Shown: positions 29,568-40,656, counted from the stretch's first letter. The stretch is 64,000 nt of DNA from Vibrio sinus (GCF_023634645.1 NZ_JAMKMR010000016.1:1-64000); one strand, 5' to 3'. Numbers and translations are program-made. Notes: generated by a model from the letters alone, not told the origin.

Positions 29568-29907
29568 TTGTCTTCGATAAATGATGATCATCCTATGGCA
29601 TAAGGTTTGGCGTGGTATTTTCCACAGAAGATGATCATGTTTAGATCGAAGGCAAAAAAGAGGATCTAAATAAAATTTATTATATTACATGATCTTATAA
29701 TGATTAGATTCTTGTTTCCAGATAAGGGTGAAGAAGGGCGTTGAATAATATAAACAGACTTATCCACAATTTCGCCGACATCTTTGATGGAAACGCTACC
29801 CTTCTAGGGGCGTCACTTTAATTTGATCAAGTATATCATCATGGATTCAAGTAATCAGTCATGGCATCCTAGGCAGATCTTCCTTTTAACTTTTGGATTT
29901 AAAGATA
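29568..29907. promoter_or_regulatory. polA leader region rich in GATC and DnaA-box-like sites
   Basis: No gene. It holds a perfect DnaA box TTATCCACA at 29760-29768 and a one-mismatch copy TTTTCCACA at 29618-29626. Seven GATC sites (29586, 29633, 29644, 29663, 29691, 29825, 29876) and an A+T-rich run at about 29662-29712 are also present. Two ATGATCAT-like palindromes lie 47 bases apart. The polA promoter must be here but was not pinned. Confidence 0.5.
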
Positions 29908-32691
29908 ATGGCCCTTATTCCAGACAACCCATTAATACTGATTGATGGATCTTCTTACCTATACAGAGCGTTTCACGCTTATCCAGGGACCATGAGTAAT
30001 GGAGAAATTCCTACCAATGCGGTGTATGGCGTAGTCAACATGCTGAGAAGCATGATGCGCCAATATCCATCCGATCGTATCGCGGTTGTGTTCGATGCCA
30101 AAGGCAAAACCTTTCGTGATGATATGTATCCTGACTACAAAGCCAATCGCCCACCAATGCCGGATGATTTACGTTGTCAAATTGAGCCTTTGTACAATGT
30201 TATAAAGGCCTTAGGGTTGCCTCTTATCTCTATTGAAGGGGTGGAAGCGGATGATGTCATCGGTACCTTGTCCGATCAGGCAGCCAAGGCGGGCATTCCT
30301 GTATTGATAAGTACAGGAGACAAAGATATGGCCCAGCTAGTTAATGAGCACGTTACCCTGATCAATACAATGACTAACGTGATACTCGACAGAGAAGGGG
30401 TTATCGATAAATTTGGTATTCCACCTGAGCTCATCATCGATTACTTGGCCTTGATGGGAGACAAAGTGGATAATATCCCAGGGGTTCCGGGAGTGGGTGA
30501 CAAGACGGCAACCGCCTTACTGCAAGGTATTGGTGGACTTGATACGCTTTACCAACAACTCGATGACATCGCTGCATTAAGCTTTCGCGGTTCTAAAACG
30601 ATGGCTAAGAAGCTGGTGGATAATAAAGACAATGCGTATTTGTCCTATGAGCTGGCAACCATTAAGTTGGATGTGGAGCTTGATGAAACGCCAGAAACTT
30701 TGCGCAAATCAACGCCAAACCATGATGAGCTGGTGAAATTATATGGCCAACTCGTTTTCAAGTCCTGGCTAAATGAGCTGCTGGAAGGAAATGATGCGAC
30801 AGCGGCTCCTGCTCGTTCACCTTCGATATCAGCCACGCAATCGCAAAGCCAGCCAGAGGCGGCTAAGGTTGAGATTGATCGCAGCCGTTACGAAACCGTT
30901 TTGGATAAGGATACCTTCAATCAGTGGCTTGAAAAGCTGGAAAAATCCTCCGTCTTTGCTTTTGACACTGAAACCGACAGTCTCGATTACATGGTGGCAA
31001 ATTTGGTCGGGGTATCTTTTGCCATTGAGGAAGGCCAAGCGGCCTATGTGCCATTAAGCCATGACTATCTCGATGCACCTGAGCAGCTTGACCGTAGTTG
31101 GGTATTGCAGCAGCTTAAACCTATATTGCAAGACTCAGAGCAGTTTAAAGTGGGACAAAATCTAAAATACGATGCTAGCGTTCTGGCTCGTTATGATATT
31201 GAACTTAAGGGTATTAAGTACGATACCATGTTAGCGTCTTACGTATTGAATAGTGTCGGTGGCAAGCACGATATGGATAGCTTGGCACTGCGCTTTCTTC
31301 AGCACAGCTGCATATCTTTTGAGCAAATTGCGGGTAAAGGCAAAAAGCAGCTCACTTTTAATCAAATCGACCTAGAGCAGGCGTCACCTTACGCTGCGGA
31401 AGATGCCGATGTGACATTGAGGCTTCACAATCACTTAAATCAGTGCTTACAGGGCGAGAAAAAGTTGAACTCGATATATCAGGATATCGAAGTGCCATTG
31501 GTTCCGGTTTTGTCTCGCATGGAACGAACCGGTGTGCTCATTGATGACATGCTATTGTCTGCCCAGTCTCAAGAAATCGCTATTCGGCTGGATGAACTAG
31601 AGCAAAAAGCCTTTGAGTTAGCTGAGCAAGAATTTAACTTAAGTTCGCCAAAGCAGTTGCAAGCGATATTGTTTGAAAAAATGGCTTTGCCTGTGATTAA
31701 GAAAACGCCATCCGGTGCACCTTCTACCAATGAAGAAGTGTTACAGGAATTGGCACTCGATTATCCATTGCCGAAGCTATTGCTTGAATATCGTGGCTTG
31801 GCGAAACTGAAATCGACCTACACGGACAAGCTGCCGAAAATGATCAACCCGGAAACAGGGCGCGTCCATACTTCTTACCATCAAGCAGTTACCGCAACAG
31901 GACGTTTATCATCGACCGATCCTAACTTGCAAAATATCCCGATTCGTAACGAGCAAGGCCGTAGAATTCGCCAAGCGTTTATAGCGCCACATGGCTATAA
32001 GGTCTTAGCTGTCGACTACTCTCAGATCGAGCTGCGCATTATGGCTCACTTATCTGGAGATAAAGCATTGCTAGAAGCATTTCAGCAAGGCAAAGATATC
32101 CATGCGGCCACCGCAGCTGAAATTATTGGTGTCGACATCAGTGAAGTGACCAGCGAACAAAGACGTCGCGCCAAAGCAGTGAACTTTGGATTAATTTATG
32201 GCATGAGCGCATTTGGTTTGTCAAAACAACTGGGTATTCCTCGAGGCGAAGCGCAAGGGTATATGGACAAGTATTTTGAACGTTACCCAGGTGTGATGCA
32301 GTACATGGAAGATACTCGTAGCCTAGCTTCTGAGCATGGCTATGTGGAAACCATTTTTGGTCGCCGCTTGCACTTGCCTGAAATTAAATCTCGTAATGGC
32401 ATGCGTCGTAAAGCGGCTGAGCGTGCGGCGATCAATGCGCCAATGCAAGGTACCGCGGCCGACATCATCAAAAAAGCCATGCTATTGGTCGATGATTGGA
32501 TACAACAGCAAGATCAGGATGATGTCAGGCTGCTGATGCAAGTACACGATGAGCTGGTGTTTGAAGTAAAAGAATCTCGTTTGCAAGAAATTGAAAGTCA
32601 GATACAAAATCTGATGGAATCAGCAGCGCAACTCGACGTACCTTTGGTGGCTGAAGCTGGCTCGGGTAACAATTGGGATGAAGCCCATTAG
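29908..32691 (+). CDS. polA: DNA polymerase I
   Basis: 927-residue repair and Okazaki-fragment-processing polymerase. Domains in order: 5' nuclease (about 1-290, [29 protein letters not shown]), 3'-5' exonuclease (about 325-520, [10 protein letters not shown] is Exo I with its aspartate/glutamate pair), and polymerase (520-927; motif [11 protein letters not shown], the O-helix [14 protein letters not shown], motif [11 protein letters not shown]). All catalytic acids are visible, so both exonuclease and polymerase should be active. ATG 29908 is chosen over a TTG codon five codons upstream. spf follows, as in enterics. Confidence 0.98.
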   Translation: MALIPDNPLILIDGSSYLYRAFHAYPGTMSNGEIPTNAVYGVVNMLRSMMRQYPSDRIAVVFDAKGKTFRDDMYPDYKANRPPMPDDLRCQIEPLYNVIKALGLPLISIEGVEADDVIGTLSDQAAKAGIPVLISTGDKDMAQLVNEHVTLINTMTNVILDREGVIDKFGIPPELIIDYLALMGDKVDNIPGVPGVGDKTATALLQGIGGLDTLYQQLDDIAALSFRGSKTMAKKLVDNKDNAYLSYELATIKLDVELDETPETLRKSTPNHDELVKLYGQLVFKSWLNELLEGNDATAAPARSPSISATQSQSQPEAAKVEIDRSRYETVLDKDTFNQWLEKLEKSSVFAFDTETDSLDYMVANLVGVSFAIEEGQAAYVPLSHDYLDAPEQLDRSWVLQQLKPILQDSEQFKVGQNLKYDASVLARYDIELKGIKYDTMLASYVLNSVGGKHDMDSLALRFLQHSCISFEQIAGKGKKQLTFNQIDLEQASPYAAEDADVTLRLHNHLNQCLQGEKKLNSIYQDIEVPLVPVLSRMERTGVLIDDMLLSAQSQEIAIRLDELEQKAFELAEQEFNLSSPKQLQAILFEKMALPVIKKTPSGAPSTNEEVLQELALDYPLPKLLLEYRGLAKLKSTYTDKLPKMINPETGRVHTSYHQAVTATGRLSSTDPNLQNIPIRNEQGRRIRQAFIAPHGYKVLAVDYSQIELRIMAHLSGDKALLEAFQQGKDIHAATAAEIIGVDISEVTSEQRRRAKAVNFGLIYGMSAFGLSKQLGIPRGEAQGYMDKYFERYPGVMQYMEDTRSLASEHGYVETIFGRRLHLPEIKSRNGMRRKAAERAAINAPMQGTAADIIKKAMLLVDDWIQQQDQDDVRLLMQVHDELVFEVKESRLQEIESQIQNLMESAAQLDVPLVAEAGSGNNWDEAH

Positions 32692-32841
32692 GATTTTACC
32701 CCCGTAAAAACAGCAAATTATGAGGTTTATTTGTAACTGTCCAATAACAGCTAATCGATTAACAATAGGTGGAGTGTATTTTTAGTAAAAAAATAGTGAA
32801 AAAAAATTACATAAAGCATTTTACTTTTCGATCAAATGTTG

Positions 32842-32847
32842 TACATT
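32842..32847 (+). promoter_or_regulatory. Spot 42 promoter -10 box
   Basis: TACATT lies 8 bases before the Spot 42 start. About 55 bases upstream of the start an A-rich AGTGA...TTACA pair resembles a CRP site, but its spacer is 7 instead of 6 bases, so this is only suggestive. Confidence 0.5.
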
Positions 32848-32854
32848 AGCAGGC

Positions 32855-32962
32855 GTAGGGTACAGAGGTAAGATGTTCTATCTTTCAGACCTTTTGTTTC
32901 ACGTTATTGGATTAGGCTGATTCAGCCGCCCCAGTCAGTATTTGACTGGGGCGTTTTTTATT
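32855..32962 (+). ncRNA. spf: Spot 42 small RNA
   Basis: Hfq-dependent sRNA of carbon metabolism, repressed by CRP-cAMP in E. coli. About 108 nt. GTAGGGTACAGAGGTAAGAT and the next GTTCTATCTTTCAGACCTTTT are identical to E. coli Spot 42, and the 3' terminator CCGCCCCAGTCAG...CTGGGGCG with TTTTTT is conserved. It sits between polA and engB, the same place as in E. coli. Confidence 0.97.
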
Positions 32963-33142
32963 CTGGCTTGTCAATTTCTACCCAGTCCTGCGCTTTCTCT
33001 TTCACCAATTATCCGACGCTATGATTCGAACGAATTGTTCTGAACTGTAACAAAAATACATAAAAGTATGTTGTGTGGCAGTTCCGATCAATAACACGCA
33101 GCTGCCTAGCTAGGATCTGACGCAAATAAAACGAAGCAACAT
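32963..33142. other. Intergenic segment between spf and engB
   Basis: About 180 bases with no gene. No further RNA or clear site was recognised. Confidence 0.4.
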
Positions 33143-33170
33143 AAAAAAGCCAACACGCTAGGTGCTGGCT
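33143..33170 (-). terminator. Terminator of engB
   Basis: On the minus strand AGCCAGCAC / GTGTTGGCT (one mismatch-like G-T) is followed by TTTTTTAT. Confidence 0.8.
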
Positions 33171-33196
33171 CGGCGAGATTAATCGGCTAGGGGTTC

Positions 33197-33874
33197 TCAG
33201 TTATCCATATCGTCAATGGAATCATCTTCAAGGTCTTCATCCTCCAGCATTTCAGTAAATGCGGGAGCGAACCACTGGTCAAGTTTATTACGCAGTACAT
33301 CCACGCCAATACCTTTCAATGAAGAAAAAGCATCAACTTGCACGTCGCCACCAAAGGCGAGTGCAGCCTCACGGATCTTCAACACCTGTGCTTTGCGCGC
33401 GCCACTTTTTAACTTGTCCGCTTTGGTCAACATCACTTGAACTGGAATGTTGCAATCCACTGCCCAGTAGATTAATTGCTGATCGAGATCTTTCATTGGG
33501 TGGCGTATGTCCATTAGCACAACCAGCCCTTTGAGACAGGTTCTCTTTTGTAGATATTCGCCTAATGATTTTTGCCATTTCTTTTTCATTTCCAGCGGCA
33601 CTTGGGCAAAGCCATAGCCAGGCAAATCGACGATGTGGCAGTTTTCGTCGACCTTAAATAAGTTAATAAGCTGGGTCCGGCCCGGCGTTTTACTGGTTTT
33701 GGCTAAACTTTTTTGATTGGTGAGTCGATTCAATGCACTGGATTTTCCCGCATTGGAGCGACCAGCAAACGCAATTTCAATACCTTCATCTTCCGGTAAA
33801 TGTCGGATATCCGGCGCACTGGTGATGAAATGCGTGTTTTGATACTTAATTTTGGCGCTCACTGTTAACTCCAT
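33197..33874 (-). CDS. engB: Ribosome biogenesis GTP-binding protein EngB (YihA/YsxC)
   Basis: A 225-residue essential GTPase for 50S assembly. The G1 loop is [10 protein letters not shown]2/G3 are TPGRTQLIN and DLPGYGFA, and G4 is TKADK. The acidic C-terminal tail ([15 protein letters not shown]) is longer than in E. coli. It is divergent from cytochrome c4 and lies after spf. Confidence 0.95.
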   Translation of the reverse strand: MELTVSAKIKYQNTHFITSAPDIRHLPEDEGIEIAFAGRSNAGKSSALNRLTNQKSLAKTSKTPGRTQLINLFKVDENCHIVDLPGYGFAQVPLEMKKKWQKSLGEYLQKRTCLKGLVVLMDIRHPMKDLDQQLIYWAVDCNIPVQVMLTKADKLKSGARKAQVLKIREAALAFGGDVQVDAFSSLKGIGVDVLRNKLDQWFAPAFTEMLEDEDLEDDSIDDMDN

Positions 33875-34010
33875 CTCGACTTTGTATTATTGATTGATCA
33901 CTTTTATGGGATTATGTGTAAAATAATCATGCTCGGCATAAAGTCGCCTATTGTAGCATGAGTGACGCAGCGGAGTGGTAATGGAAGCCAGATAATTATA
34001 ATGGAATGTC

Positions 34011-34628
34011 ATGAAGAAATTAGTGCTAATCGTAAGCCTTTTAGCTAGCGGGCCTTTATGGGCTCAAGGTGATATCGAAGCTGGTAAGGCAAAATCCGAA
34101 TCTTGTGCCGCTTGCCATGGTCCTGATGGTAACAGTTTGCTAGGGATTTACCCCAACCTAGCGGGTCAACATGAAAAGTATTTGTTCAAGCAGCTCAAAG
34201 ATTTAAAGCTGGGTATGGAGACCAGTGGTAAACAAGGTCGGTACAATCCTGTCATGAGTGGCATGGCATTGCCTTTATCTGAACAAGATATGGCAGATTT
34301 AGCCGCATACTACGCTTCTCTTCCTGCACAAGAAGGCACAACGCCAGAAAATGTGGTTGAGCAAGGCAGGGCATTATACTCCGGTGGCGACGAAGAAAGA
34401 GGCCTGACGGCGTGCATCGCCTGCCATGGACCTAGAGGCCATGGCGGTGAATTGTCCGGTTTTCCTAGGCTTTCTGGCCAGCAAGCGGAGTACATTAAAA
34501 TTCAGTTAGAGGAATACCGGCAAGGTAGCCGAGCCAATGATATGAATGCCATCATGCGAGATATCGCGAAAAAGTTAACTGATGAAGACATTGCAGTGCT
34601 TTCGCAGTATGTCGGTGGATTGCATTAA
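34011..34628 (+). CDS. Dihaem cytochrome c4
   Basis: A 205-residue periplasmic electron carrier with a signal peptide ([19 protein letters not shown]). Two CxxCH haem sites are at 32-36 (CAACH) and 135-139 (CIACH), each in a half of the duplicated c-type fold; methionine ligands are plausible in SGMALPLS and [10 protein letters not shown]. It passes electrons to cbb3-type or other oxidases. Located beside engB, as in other vibrios. Own terminator behind it. Confidence 0.95.
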   Translation: MKKLVLIVSLLASGPLWAQGDIEAGKAKSESCAACHGPDGNSLLGIYPNLAGQHEKYLFKQLKDLKLGMETSGKQGRYNPVMSGMALPLSEQDMADLAAYYASLPAQEGTTPENVVEQGRALYSGGDEERGLTACIACHGPRGHGGELSGFPRLSGQQAEYIKIQLEEYRQGSRANDMNAIMRDIAKKLTDEDIAVLSQYVGGLH

Positions 34629-34682
34629 CGTCTTATCCCATTCATACCATTAGTTGATGTTGTCTCCTAGCGATACGATATG

Positions 34683-34712
34683 AAAACACCTCAAGTGCCG
34701 TTGAGGTGTTTT
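34683..34712 (+). terminator. Terminator after cytochrome c4
   Basis: 12-bp perfect stem AAAACACCTCAA / TTGAGGTGTTTT with a 6-base loop. Confidence 0.88.
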
Positions 34713-34864
34713 GTTTGCTTCCCTTCTTGTTTTATTCCCTCATTAACCTTTGTTTCTATTTAGGGCAGGGTGCGTTGAGCCGATTTGTTGAAAAAAAGAG
34801 CAATAGCACTCCACACCTGTGATGATTTCTGGTATGTTTCGCATCCCCGAGAAAGGAACAGAAG

Positions 34865-35512
34865 ATGTATCACTGTCCATTATGCCAATCAACAGACACA
34901 AGGCATTATCATTCAGATAAACGTCGTGACTATTTTCAATGTTTCGATTGTCAATTGGTATTTGTCGATCCTAAGCAGCGTTTGGCGCCTGCAGAAGAAA
35001 AAGCAGAATACGATTTACATGAGAATGATGCCTCTGACATAGGCTATCGAAAGTTTTTGTCTAGACTGGTTAATCCGCTGGCGAATAAACTGGTAGCTAA
35101 TTCGCATGGGTTGGATTTTGGCTGTGGCCCAGGACCAACTTTATCTCTCATGTTGAGCGATCTGGGCCATACAACGGCGTTGTACGATGTGTACTTTTAC
35201 CCAGATAAAGGTAGTTTGCATAATCAGTATGATTATGTCACCGCAACTGAGGTGATTGAGCATCTGTATCATCCAGGAGCGGTTTGGCAACAATGGCTGG
35301 GCTTGCTAAAAATGGGTGGCTGGCTGGGTCTAATGACCAAATTAGTCAAGGATGTAGAAGCGTTTTCAAAGTGGCATTATAAAAATGATCTGACCCATGT
35401 GGTCTTTTTTAGTCGTGAAACATTTGAATTCTTGGCAAAACGGGACAAACTCCACCTAGAATTTATAGGTAATGATGTAATTTTACTGAGGAAAACCAGT
35501 AATGAGTCGTAA
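34865..35512 (+). CDS. Class I SAM-dependent methyltransferase with N-terminal zinc-ribbon-like motif
   Basis: 215 residues. Residues 1-30 hold two CxxC pairs (C4/C7, C26/C29) typical of a zinc ribbon, followed by a methyltransferase core with the SAM loop GLDFGCGPGPT and the conserved ATEVIEHLYHP, which is motif-like for methyltransferase type 11/23. Substrate unknown. The ribosome site is AAAGGAAC. Its end overlaps yihI by 11 bases. Confidence 0.85.
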   Translation: MYHCPLCQSTDTRHYHSDKRRDYFQCFDCQLVFVDPKQRLAPAEEKAEYDLHENDASDIGYRKFLSRLVNPLANKLVANSHGLDFGCGPGPTLSLMLSDLGHTTALYDVYFYPDKGSLHNQYDYVTATEVIEHLYHPGAVWQQWLGLLKMGGWLGLMTKLVKDVEAFSKWHYKNDLTHVVFFSRETFEFLAKRDKLHLEFIGNDVILLRKTSNES

Positions 35513-36074
35513 AAAGAAATCTAGAAAACCAGGTTCTACTGGTGATGTAGATTTGATTGTTACTCGCAATCGAACTGAGTCTGATGTTGAAGGCCGTCTA
35601 CGTAAGAAATTGAAAAAGCGCAAAGGCTTAAAAACGGGTAGCCGTCATTCAGAGTCTGCCGAATCGGCGACCACAATGGGTAAACAAAAGCGTGATCCTC
35701 GCTTGGGCAGCCAGAAGAAAATACCTTTGGTTGTTGATAACAAAAAACCAACAAAACAAGAGAAGAAGCTCTCAGCTGAGAAAGAGCTTGAGATGCTAGA
35801 AAATGATGCTCAGCTCAATGTATTGCTTGCGCGTCTTGAACAAGGTGAAAAGCTAGGCTCTGGCTTGCAACGCTATGTAGACGAAAAGTTGGATCGCATT
35901 GAAGCCTTGATGAGCCAGTTAGGTCTATTGACCGAAGATGAGATGCTAGAAGAAGAGCCTCAACGAGATCAAGCAACGGCGAGCAGCAAAAAAGCCGATA
36001 AAAAATCATCGGTTGGCGAGCAAGACTTACTCGACCGATTTGAAAATTTAGACTTGGATGATTTCAACCAATAG
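35502..36074 (+). CDS. yihI: Der GTPase-activating protein YihI
   Basis: 190 residues. YihI stimulates the GTPase Der (EngA) and so tunes 50S assembly. The N-terminus is strongly basic (MSRKKKSRKPGSTGD, then RKKLKKRKGLKTGSRH), and the C-terminal half is an acidic helical region (AEKELEMLENDAQLNVLLARLEQGEKLGSGLQRYVDEKLDRI), matching the family. Overlaps the methyltransferase end, and DUF2489 follows in 9 bases, so the three form an operon. Confidence 0.9.
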   Translation: MSRKKKSRKPGSTGDVDLIVTRNRTESDVEGRLRKKLKKRKGLKTGSRHSESAESATTMGKQKRDPRLGSQKKIPLVVDNKKPTKQEKKLSAEKELEMLENDAQLNVLLARLEQGEKLGSGLQRYVDEKLDRIEALMSQLGLLTEDEMLEEEPQRDQATASSKKADKKSSVGEQDLLDRFENLDLDDFNQ

Positions 36075-36083
36075 AGGTTTAGG

Positions 36084-36572
36084 ATGAACGTTACGTTACT
36101 CGCCACGGTAGGCGGATTGATAATACTCGGCCTAGCAATTTATGCTGGTTACTTATTACTGTTGCTGAAAAAGCAAAATCAGTTGAAAGCCAAGCATCAG
36201 CAACTGGCGATCAATAAGCGTAACGCCAATATTTATGACAACGTCAATACCTTGTGTATGGCTGGTATACAAGGGCAATGTGACTTATCTGAAATCAGTA
36301 TTCGTGTGTATAACATCATGGACTATGTACAAGGCGATGAGCGTGTCGACTTTGCACGCGAATACCCAGCGACCAGTGAGCTTTACGAGATAGTTAAAGA
36401 CATGCCTCGTGGAGAGGAGCGACAAAAACTGGCTAAAAAAGATCGTATGAAGCAAAACTTGGCACGCAGTAAAGCAGAAGCTCGCTTAAATGATGCTATT
36501 GTCAGTGAGCTAACGCGACTAAAAAACCGCGTTAAGCCATTAAATGATCAAATTACTATCCAGATGGTCTAA
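36084..36572 (+). CDS. DUF2489 family membrane protein
   Basis: 162 residues with one N-terminal helix (TVGGLIILGLAIYAGYLLLLL) and a long, helical cytoplasmic domain. The whole-length pattern and its place before hemN match the DUF2489 family. Function unknown. It is the last gene of the methyltransferase-yihI set. Confidence 0.8.
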   Translation: MNVTLLATVGGLIILGLAIYAGYLLLLLKKQNQLKAKHQQLAINKRNANIYDNVNTLCMAGIQGQCDLSEISIRVYNIMDYVQGDERVDFAREYPATSELYEIVKDMPRGEERQKLAKKDRMKQNLARSKAEARLNDAIVSELTRLKNRVKPLNDQITIQMV

Positions 36573-36724
36573 ATGCGGTACAATTCCTCGCAAGTGATAG
36601 CAATTAAGTGACCACGATAGCAGCGCGAAATGAATTTTTGGCTTAAGTTGTTCACAGTGGCGAAGTATGGTGTGCTTAAGAAGCGGCGCTGGCCCTAGGT
36701 TTTAGTTAAAGATGGAATGCTTAT

Positions 36725-38113
36725 ATGTCTCAGCAAGTTGAGTTTGGTCAAAACGCAGTTTGGGATCAGTCAGTTATTGAAAAGTATAACTATTCGGGCC
36801 CTCGTTATACCTCTTACCCAACAGCACTAGAGTTACACGAAGTTTTTACTATTTCCGATTTAGACATGGCGTGTACTCAGTTTCCAGAGCGGCCGCTCTC
36901 GCTTTATATACATATCCCATTTTGTCATACCCTATGCTACTACTGTGGTTGTAATAAGTTCATCACTCGCCAAGAACAAAAGGTGAATGAGTATCTCGAT
37001 GTTCTAGTGCACGAGATCAGACAGCGCGCTTTTCTTCTTCAAGGCAGACAAGTTGTGCAGTTGCACTTTGGTGGTGGAACACCGACTTATTTAACCAAAG
37101 AACAGCTTAGTCGCATTATGGATACGCTAAGAGAGGAATTCGCCTTTCAAGCTGACGCTGAAATTAGTATTGAAGTCGATCCGCGCGAGTTCGCCTTAGA
37201 TAGACTCGACCATTTGGTTGATGAAGGGTTTAATCGCTTAAGTATTGGGGTACAAGACTTCAATAAAACGGTACAAAAGCTGGTGAATCGTGAACAAGAC
37301 GAACAGCACATTGTCGCCTTGTTTAATCGGGCGAGAAAACTTAATTTCCAATCAATCAGCCTTGATCTGATTTACGGTCTTCCTCAGCAAAGCCAGGCTT
37401 CGTTTGCTGAGACACTGTTCAAAGTGTTAAGCCTAAGGCCGGATCGTCTATCGGTGTTTAACTATGCTCATATGCCTAAGGCGTTCGCTGCACAAAGAAA
37501 AATCAATCAGCAAGACCTACCTTCGGCCGAGGAAAAAATCGCGATATTGCAAAATACCATAGCAACACTCACTCAAGCCGGATACCAGTTTATTGGCATG
37601 GATCATTTTGCCCTTCCCGACGATGAATTGGCTGTCGCTCAACGAGATGGCAAGTTGCACCGCAACTTCCAAGGGTATACGACTCAAGGTGATTCTGATT
37701 TAGTTGGCTTTGGTGTGTCGGCGATATCGATGATCGGTAACGCATACGCACAAAATCGTAAAAATCTTAAAGAGTATCGCACTCAAGTCGATGAAGAGCG
37801 GCATGCTTTGTGGCGTGGGGTGGTGCTAGATGAAGATGATTTGGTGAGAAGTTATGTGATTAAGCAGCTGATCTGCAACTTCCATGTGAGCAAAACTGAG
37901 GTAAACGACAAGTTTAAGATAGAGTTTGACCGCTATTTTAAGCAGGATTTAGCACTACTTGAGCCTTTCATTGCCGACCAACTCGTCACTGAAAGCAATC
38001 ACGAGCTTGTAGTAACGGCGCGTGGCCGACTGCTTATTCGCAATATTTGTATGTGTTTCGATAGATATTTGCGCGAGAGGCAGCATCAGCAGCAATTTTC
38101 TAAAGTGATCTAG
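36725..38113 (+). CDS. hemN: Oxygen-independent coproporphyrinogen III oxidase HemN
   Basis: Anaerobic haem synthesis, 462 residues. The radical SAM cluster CxxxCxxC is C67, C71, C74, with C76 next to it, in HIPFCHTLCYYCGC. HFGGGTPTYL and LSIGVQDFN are the SAM-binding segments. The start ATG is preceded by a weak AATGC. It is convergent with ilvY, with only 8 bases between them. No FNR box was clearly seen upstream. Confidence 0.97.
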   Translation: MSQQVEFGQNAVWDQSVIEKYNYSGPRYTSYPTALELHEVFTISDLDMACTQFPERPLSLYIHIPFCHTLCYYCGCNKFITRQEQKVNEYLDVLVHEIRQRAFLLQGRQVVQLHFGGGTPTYLTKEQLSRIMDTLREEFAFQADAEISIEVDPREFALDRLDHLVDEGFNRLSIGVQDFNKTVQKLVNREQDEQHIVALFNRARKLNFQSISLDLIYGLPQQSQASFAETLFKVLSLRPDRLSVFNYAHMPKAFAAQRKINQQDLPSAEEKIAILQNTIATLTQAGYQFIGMDHFALPDDELAVAQRDGKLHRNFQGYTTQGDSDLVGFGVSAISMIGNAYAQNRKNLKEYRTQVDEERHALWRGVVLDEDDLVRSYVIKQLICNFHVSKTEVNDKFKIEFDRYFKQDLALLEPFIADQLVTESNHELVVTARGRLLIRNICMCFDRYLRERQHQQQFSKVI

Positions 38114-38121
38114 CGATAGAG

Positions 38122-39015
38122 TTAGCTGGCAAACATCACGCTGTTTGAGCCGATTTTCCATAGTGCCTGAATCAAAGGGTCACTCAAATTGGCTCGTTGG
38201 CAACACAACCCCAGTTTAAACGGCTTGATAGGCTCGACTTTCAGTCGTTGAATATTATCTTTCACTGGGCTATTTGATACCACGATATCCGGGACAATAC
38301 CGACTCCACACCCTAGTGCCACCATACTGACAATGGCTTCATGGCCTGCCACTTGAGCATAAATCTTCGGCTTAAATTTCATCTGCTTAAACCAGCTATT
38401 CGCTCGCTCTCGCGCCGCTCCTGCTTCGGGGATAATGAAAGGCACTTGAGTCCAGTTGGGCTTGTCTTTTTGCAACTCTTCACCAAAGTTACTGACCCCA
38501 CCTGGCGCAATGATAGAAAAAGGCATTTCAGCAATTACTTTAAATTCGAGCTTTGGTGGTAAGGAATCTGGCATCGCCGATAGTGCTAGGTCGACGTCAT
38601 CGCTCATGACTTTTTCTATGGCCTGGGCGGGATCGCCGGTCGAGAGTTTGTATTCAATCAAAGGCTGATGCAGTCGAAACTCAGAGAGAAGGGCCGGCAA
38701 ATACGTATAACTGGCGGTAACAGAGCAAAAAAAGCGCACTTCACCTGTGAGGATACGGGTGTCTTGGTTGAGCTCGGCTAGGTACTGTTGCCATTCTGAG
38801 ACGATTTTCAAGGCCACTGGAAGCAATTTGCTGCCCGCATTGGTCAACTCGACCGAGCGGTTATCGCGAATAAACAAGGCTTGCCCAACTTGCTCTTCCA
38901 ATTTCTGCACCTGCCTACTGAGTGCAGAAGGGCTCATGTGCATGGCTAAGGCACTTTTTTGAAAGCTTCGACTATCACAGAGGTGAATAAATATGGACAG
39001 TGTTTTTAGATTCAT
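38122..39015 (-). CDS. ilvY: HTH-type transcriptional activator IlvY
   Basis: LysR-type regulator of ilvC, divergent from it as in E. coli. 297 residues with ATG 39015; an ATG five codons upstream is the alternative. The helix-turn-helix reads ALAMHMSPSALSRQVQKLEEQVGQALF, very close to the E. coli one. The effector domain responds to acetolactate/acetohydroxybutyrate in the known case. Confidence 0.95.
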   Translation of the reverse strand: MNLKTLSIFIHLCDSRSFQKSALAMHMSPSALSRQVQKLEEQVGQALFIRDNRSVELTNAGSKLLPVALKIVSEWQQYLAELNQDTRILTGEVRFFCSVTASYTYLPALLSEFRLHQPLIEYKLSTGDPAQAIEKVMSDDVDLALSAMPDSLPPKLEFKVIAEMPFSIIAPGGVSNFGEELQKDKPNWTQVPFIIPEAGAARERANSWFKQMKFKPKIYAQVAGHEAIVSMVALGCGVGIVPDIVVSNSPVKDNIQRLKVEPIKPFKLGLCCQRANLSDPLIQALWKIGSNSVMFAS

Positions 39016-39031
39016 TATTGGTTTATCCATG

Positions 39032-39046
39032 TTGCAAAACTTGCAA
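39032..39046. promoter_or_regulatory. Candidate IlvY operator
   Basis: TTGCAAAACTTGCAA is a 5-5-5 inverted repeat (TTGCA/TGCAA) in the ilvY-ilvC control region, a likely LysR-type site. A looser CAAGCTTG palindrome follows at about 39075-39082. Confidence 0.6.
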
Positions 39047-39171
39047 TGACTTCTTGTAAATATATCACTTTAAGCAAGCTTGTGTTGGTACTAATATGGG
39101 ATTCACTTTTTGCTTTTGGTGAGTTGATTACCAACAGGCATCATTTAAACAATGACGATTAGGATAAGAAA

Positions 39172-40656
39172 ATGGCGAACTACTTTAATACGTTAAACCT
39201 ACGCCAGCAGTTAGATCAGCTAGGCCGCTGCCGCTTTATGGATAAAGAAGAATTTGCTAGTGAAGCAGATTATCTAAAAGGTAAAAAAATAGTAATTGTT
39301 GGTTGTGGCGCGCAAGGTTTAAACCAAGGCCTGAATTTGCGTGACTCAGGTCTCGATGTATCTTATGCCTTACGTCAAGCTGCCATTGATGAGCAGCGCC
39401 AATCGTTTAAGAATGCCAAGGATAACGGTTTCACTGTCGGCAGTTATGAAAATCTCATCCCACAAGCAGACTTAGTGATTAACCTTACACCTGATAAACA
39501 ACACAGCAATGTTGTTGAAACAGTGATGCCACTGATGAAGCAGGGGGCAGCACTGGGTTATTCACATGGCTTTAATATTGTCGAAGAAGGCATGCAGGTT
39601 CGCGAGGATATTACTGTTGTCATGGTCGCACCAAAGTGTCCAGGAACTGAAGTTCGCGAAGAATATAAGCGTGGCTTTGGCGTACCGACATTGCTTGCGG
39701 TTCACCCAGAAAACGATCCTAAAGGTGAAGGTTGGGATATCGCTAAAGCTTGGGCAGCGGGTACAGGTGGACATCGTGCAGGCTGCTTAGAGTCTTCTTT
39801 CGTGGCGGAAGTTAAATCGGATTTATTGGGTGAGCAAACCATTTTGTGTGGCATGCTGCAAGCGGGCTCAATCGTTTGCTACGAGAAAATGATTGCTGAA
39901 GGCATTGACGCAGGCTACGCGGGTAAGCTCGTTCAATATGGCTGGGAAGTGGTCACTGAGGCCCTTAAGTTTGGCGGCATCACTCATATGATGGATAGAT
40001 TGTCTAACCCTGGCAAAATCAAAGCATTTGAATTATCAGAGCAGCTGAAGGATTTAATGCGTCCACTGTACAACAAGCACATGGATGACATCATCACCGG
40101 TGAATTTTCTAGAACCATGATGAAAGACTGGTCTGATGGTGATAGCAACCTGCTAGGTTGGAGACAAGAAACGGGCGAAACGGCATTTGAAAACAGCCCT
40201 GAGTCTGATGTTGAGATTTCTGAGCAAGAGTACTTTGATAAAGGTATCTTGATGATCGCCATGGTGCGTGCAGGTGTTGAGTTGGCTTTTGAAGCCATGA
40301 CATCGTCTGGCATCATCGATGAATCAGCCTACTATGAGTCTTTGCATGAGTTACCACTGATTGCCAACCTAGTTGCCCGTAAGCGTTTATATGAAATGAA
40401 CGTGGTGATTTCAGACACGGCAGAGTATGGCAACTACCTATTTGCCAACGTTGCAACACCACTGCTGCGCGAGCAATTTATGCCTTCGGTTTCCGCTGAT
40501 GTGATAGGTAAAGGGCTTAACGAGCAATCTAATCAAGTGGATAACGCGCGTTTGATTGAAGTGAATGATGCTATTCGCAATCATCCAGTAGAATATATTG
40601 GCGAAGAGCTTCGCGGCTACATGACTGATATGAAAAGAATTTCCGTGGGTGGCTAA
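39172..40656 (+). CDS. ilvC: Ketol-acid reductoisomerase (class II)
   Basis: Second step of valine and isoleucine synthesis: Mg-dependent isomerisation and NADPH reduction of acetolactate. 494 residues is the long class II form typical of enterics. The NADPH loop [11 protein letters not shown] is at 43-53. The duplicated C-terminal knotted domain is present. Regulated by the divergent IlvY. Confidence 0.98.
   Translation: MANYFNTLNLRQQLDQLGRCRFMDKEEFASEADYLKGKKIVIVGCGAQGLNQGLNLRDSGLDVSYALRQAAIDEQRQSFKNAKDNGFTVGSYENLIPQADLVINLTPDKQHSNVVETVMPLMKQGAALGYSHGFNIVEEGMQVREDITVVMVAPKCPGTEVREEYKRGFGVPTLLAVHPENDPKGEGWDIAKAWAAGTGGHRAGCLESSFVAEVKSDLLGEQTILCGMLQAGSIVCYEKMIAEGIDAGYAGKLVQYGWEVVTEALKFGGITHMMDRLSNPGKIKAFELSEQLKDLMRPLYNKHMDDIITGEFSRTMMKDWSDGDSNLLGWRQETGETAFENSPESDVEISEQEYFDKGILMIAMVRAGVELAFEAMTSSGIIDESAYYESLHELPLIANLVARKRLYEMNVVISDTAEYGNYLFANVATPLLREQFMPSVSADVIGKGLNEQSNQVDNARLIEVNDAIRNHPVEYIGEELRGYMTDMKRISVGG

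Noticed and set aside
29568..29830. crtS (chromosome 2 replication trigger)
   Set aside because: The crtS locus of Vibrio cholerae lies elsewhere on chromosome 1, and its long conserved core was not recognised here.
32790..32815. CRP site in the Spot 42 promoter
   Set aside because: AGTGA and TTACA are present but 7 instead of 6 bases apart; noted only as suggestive.
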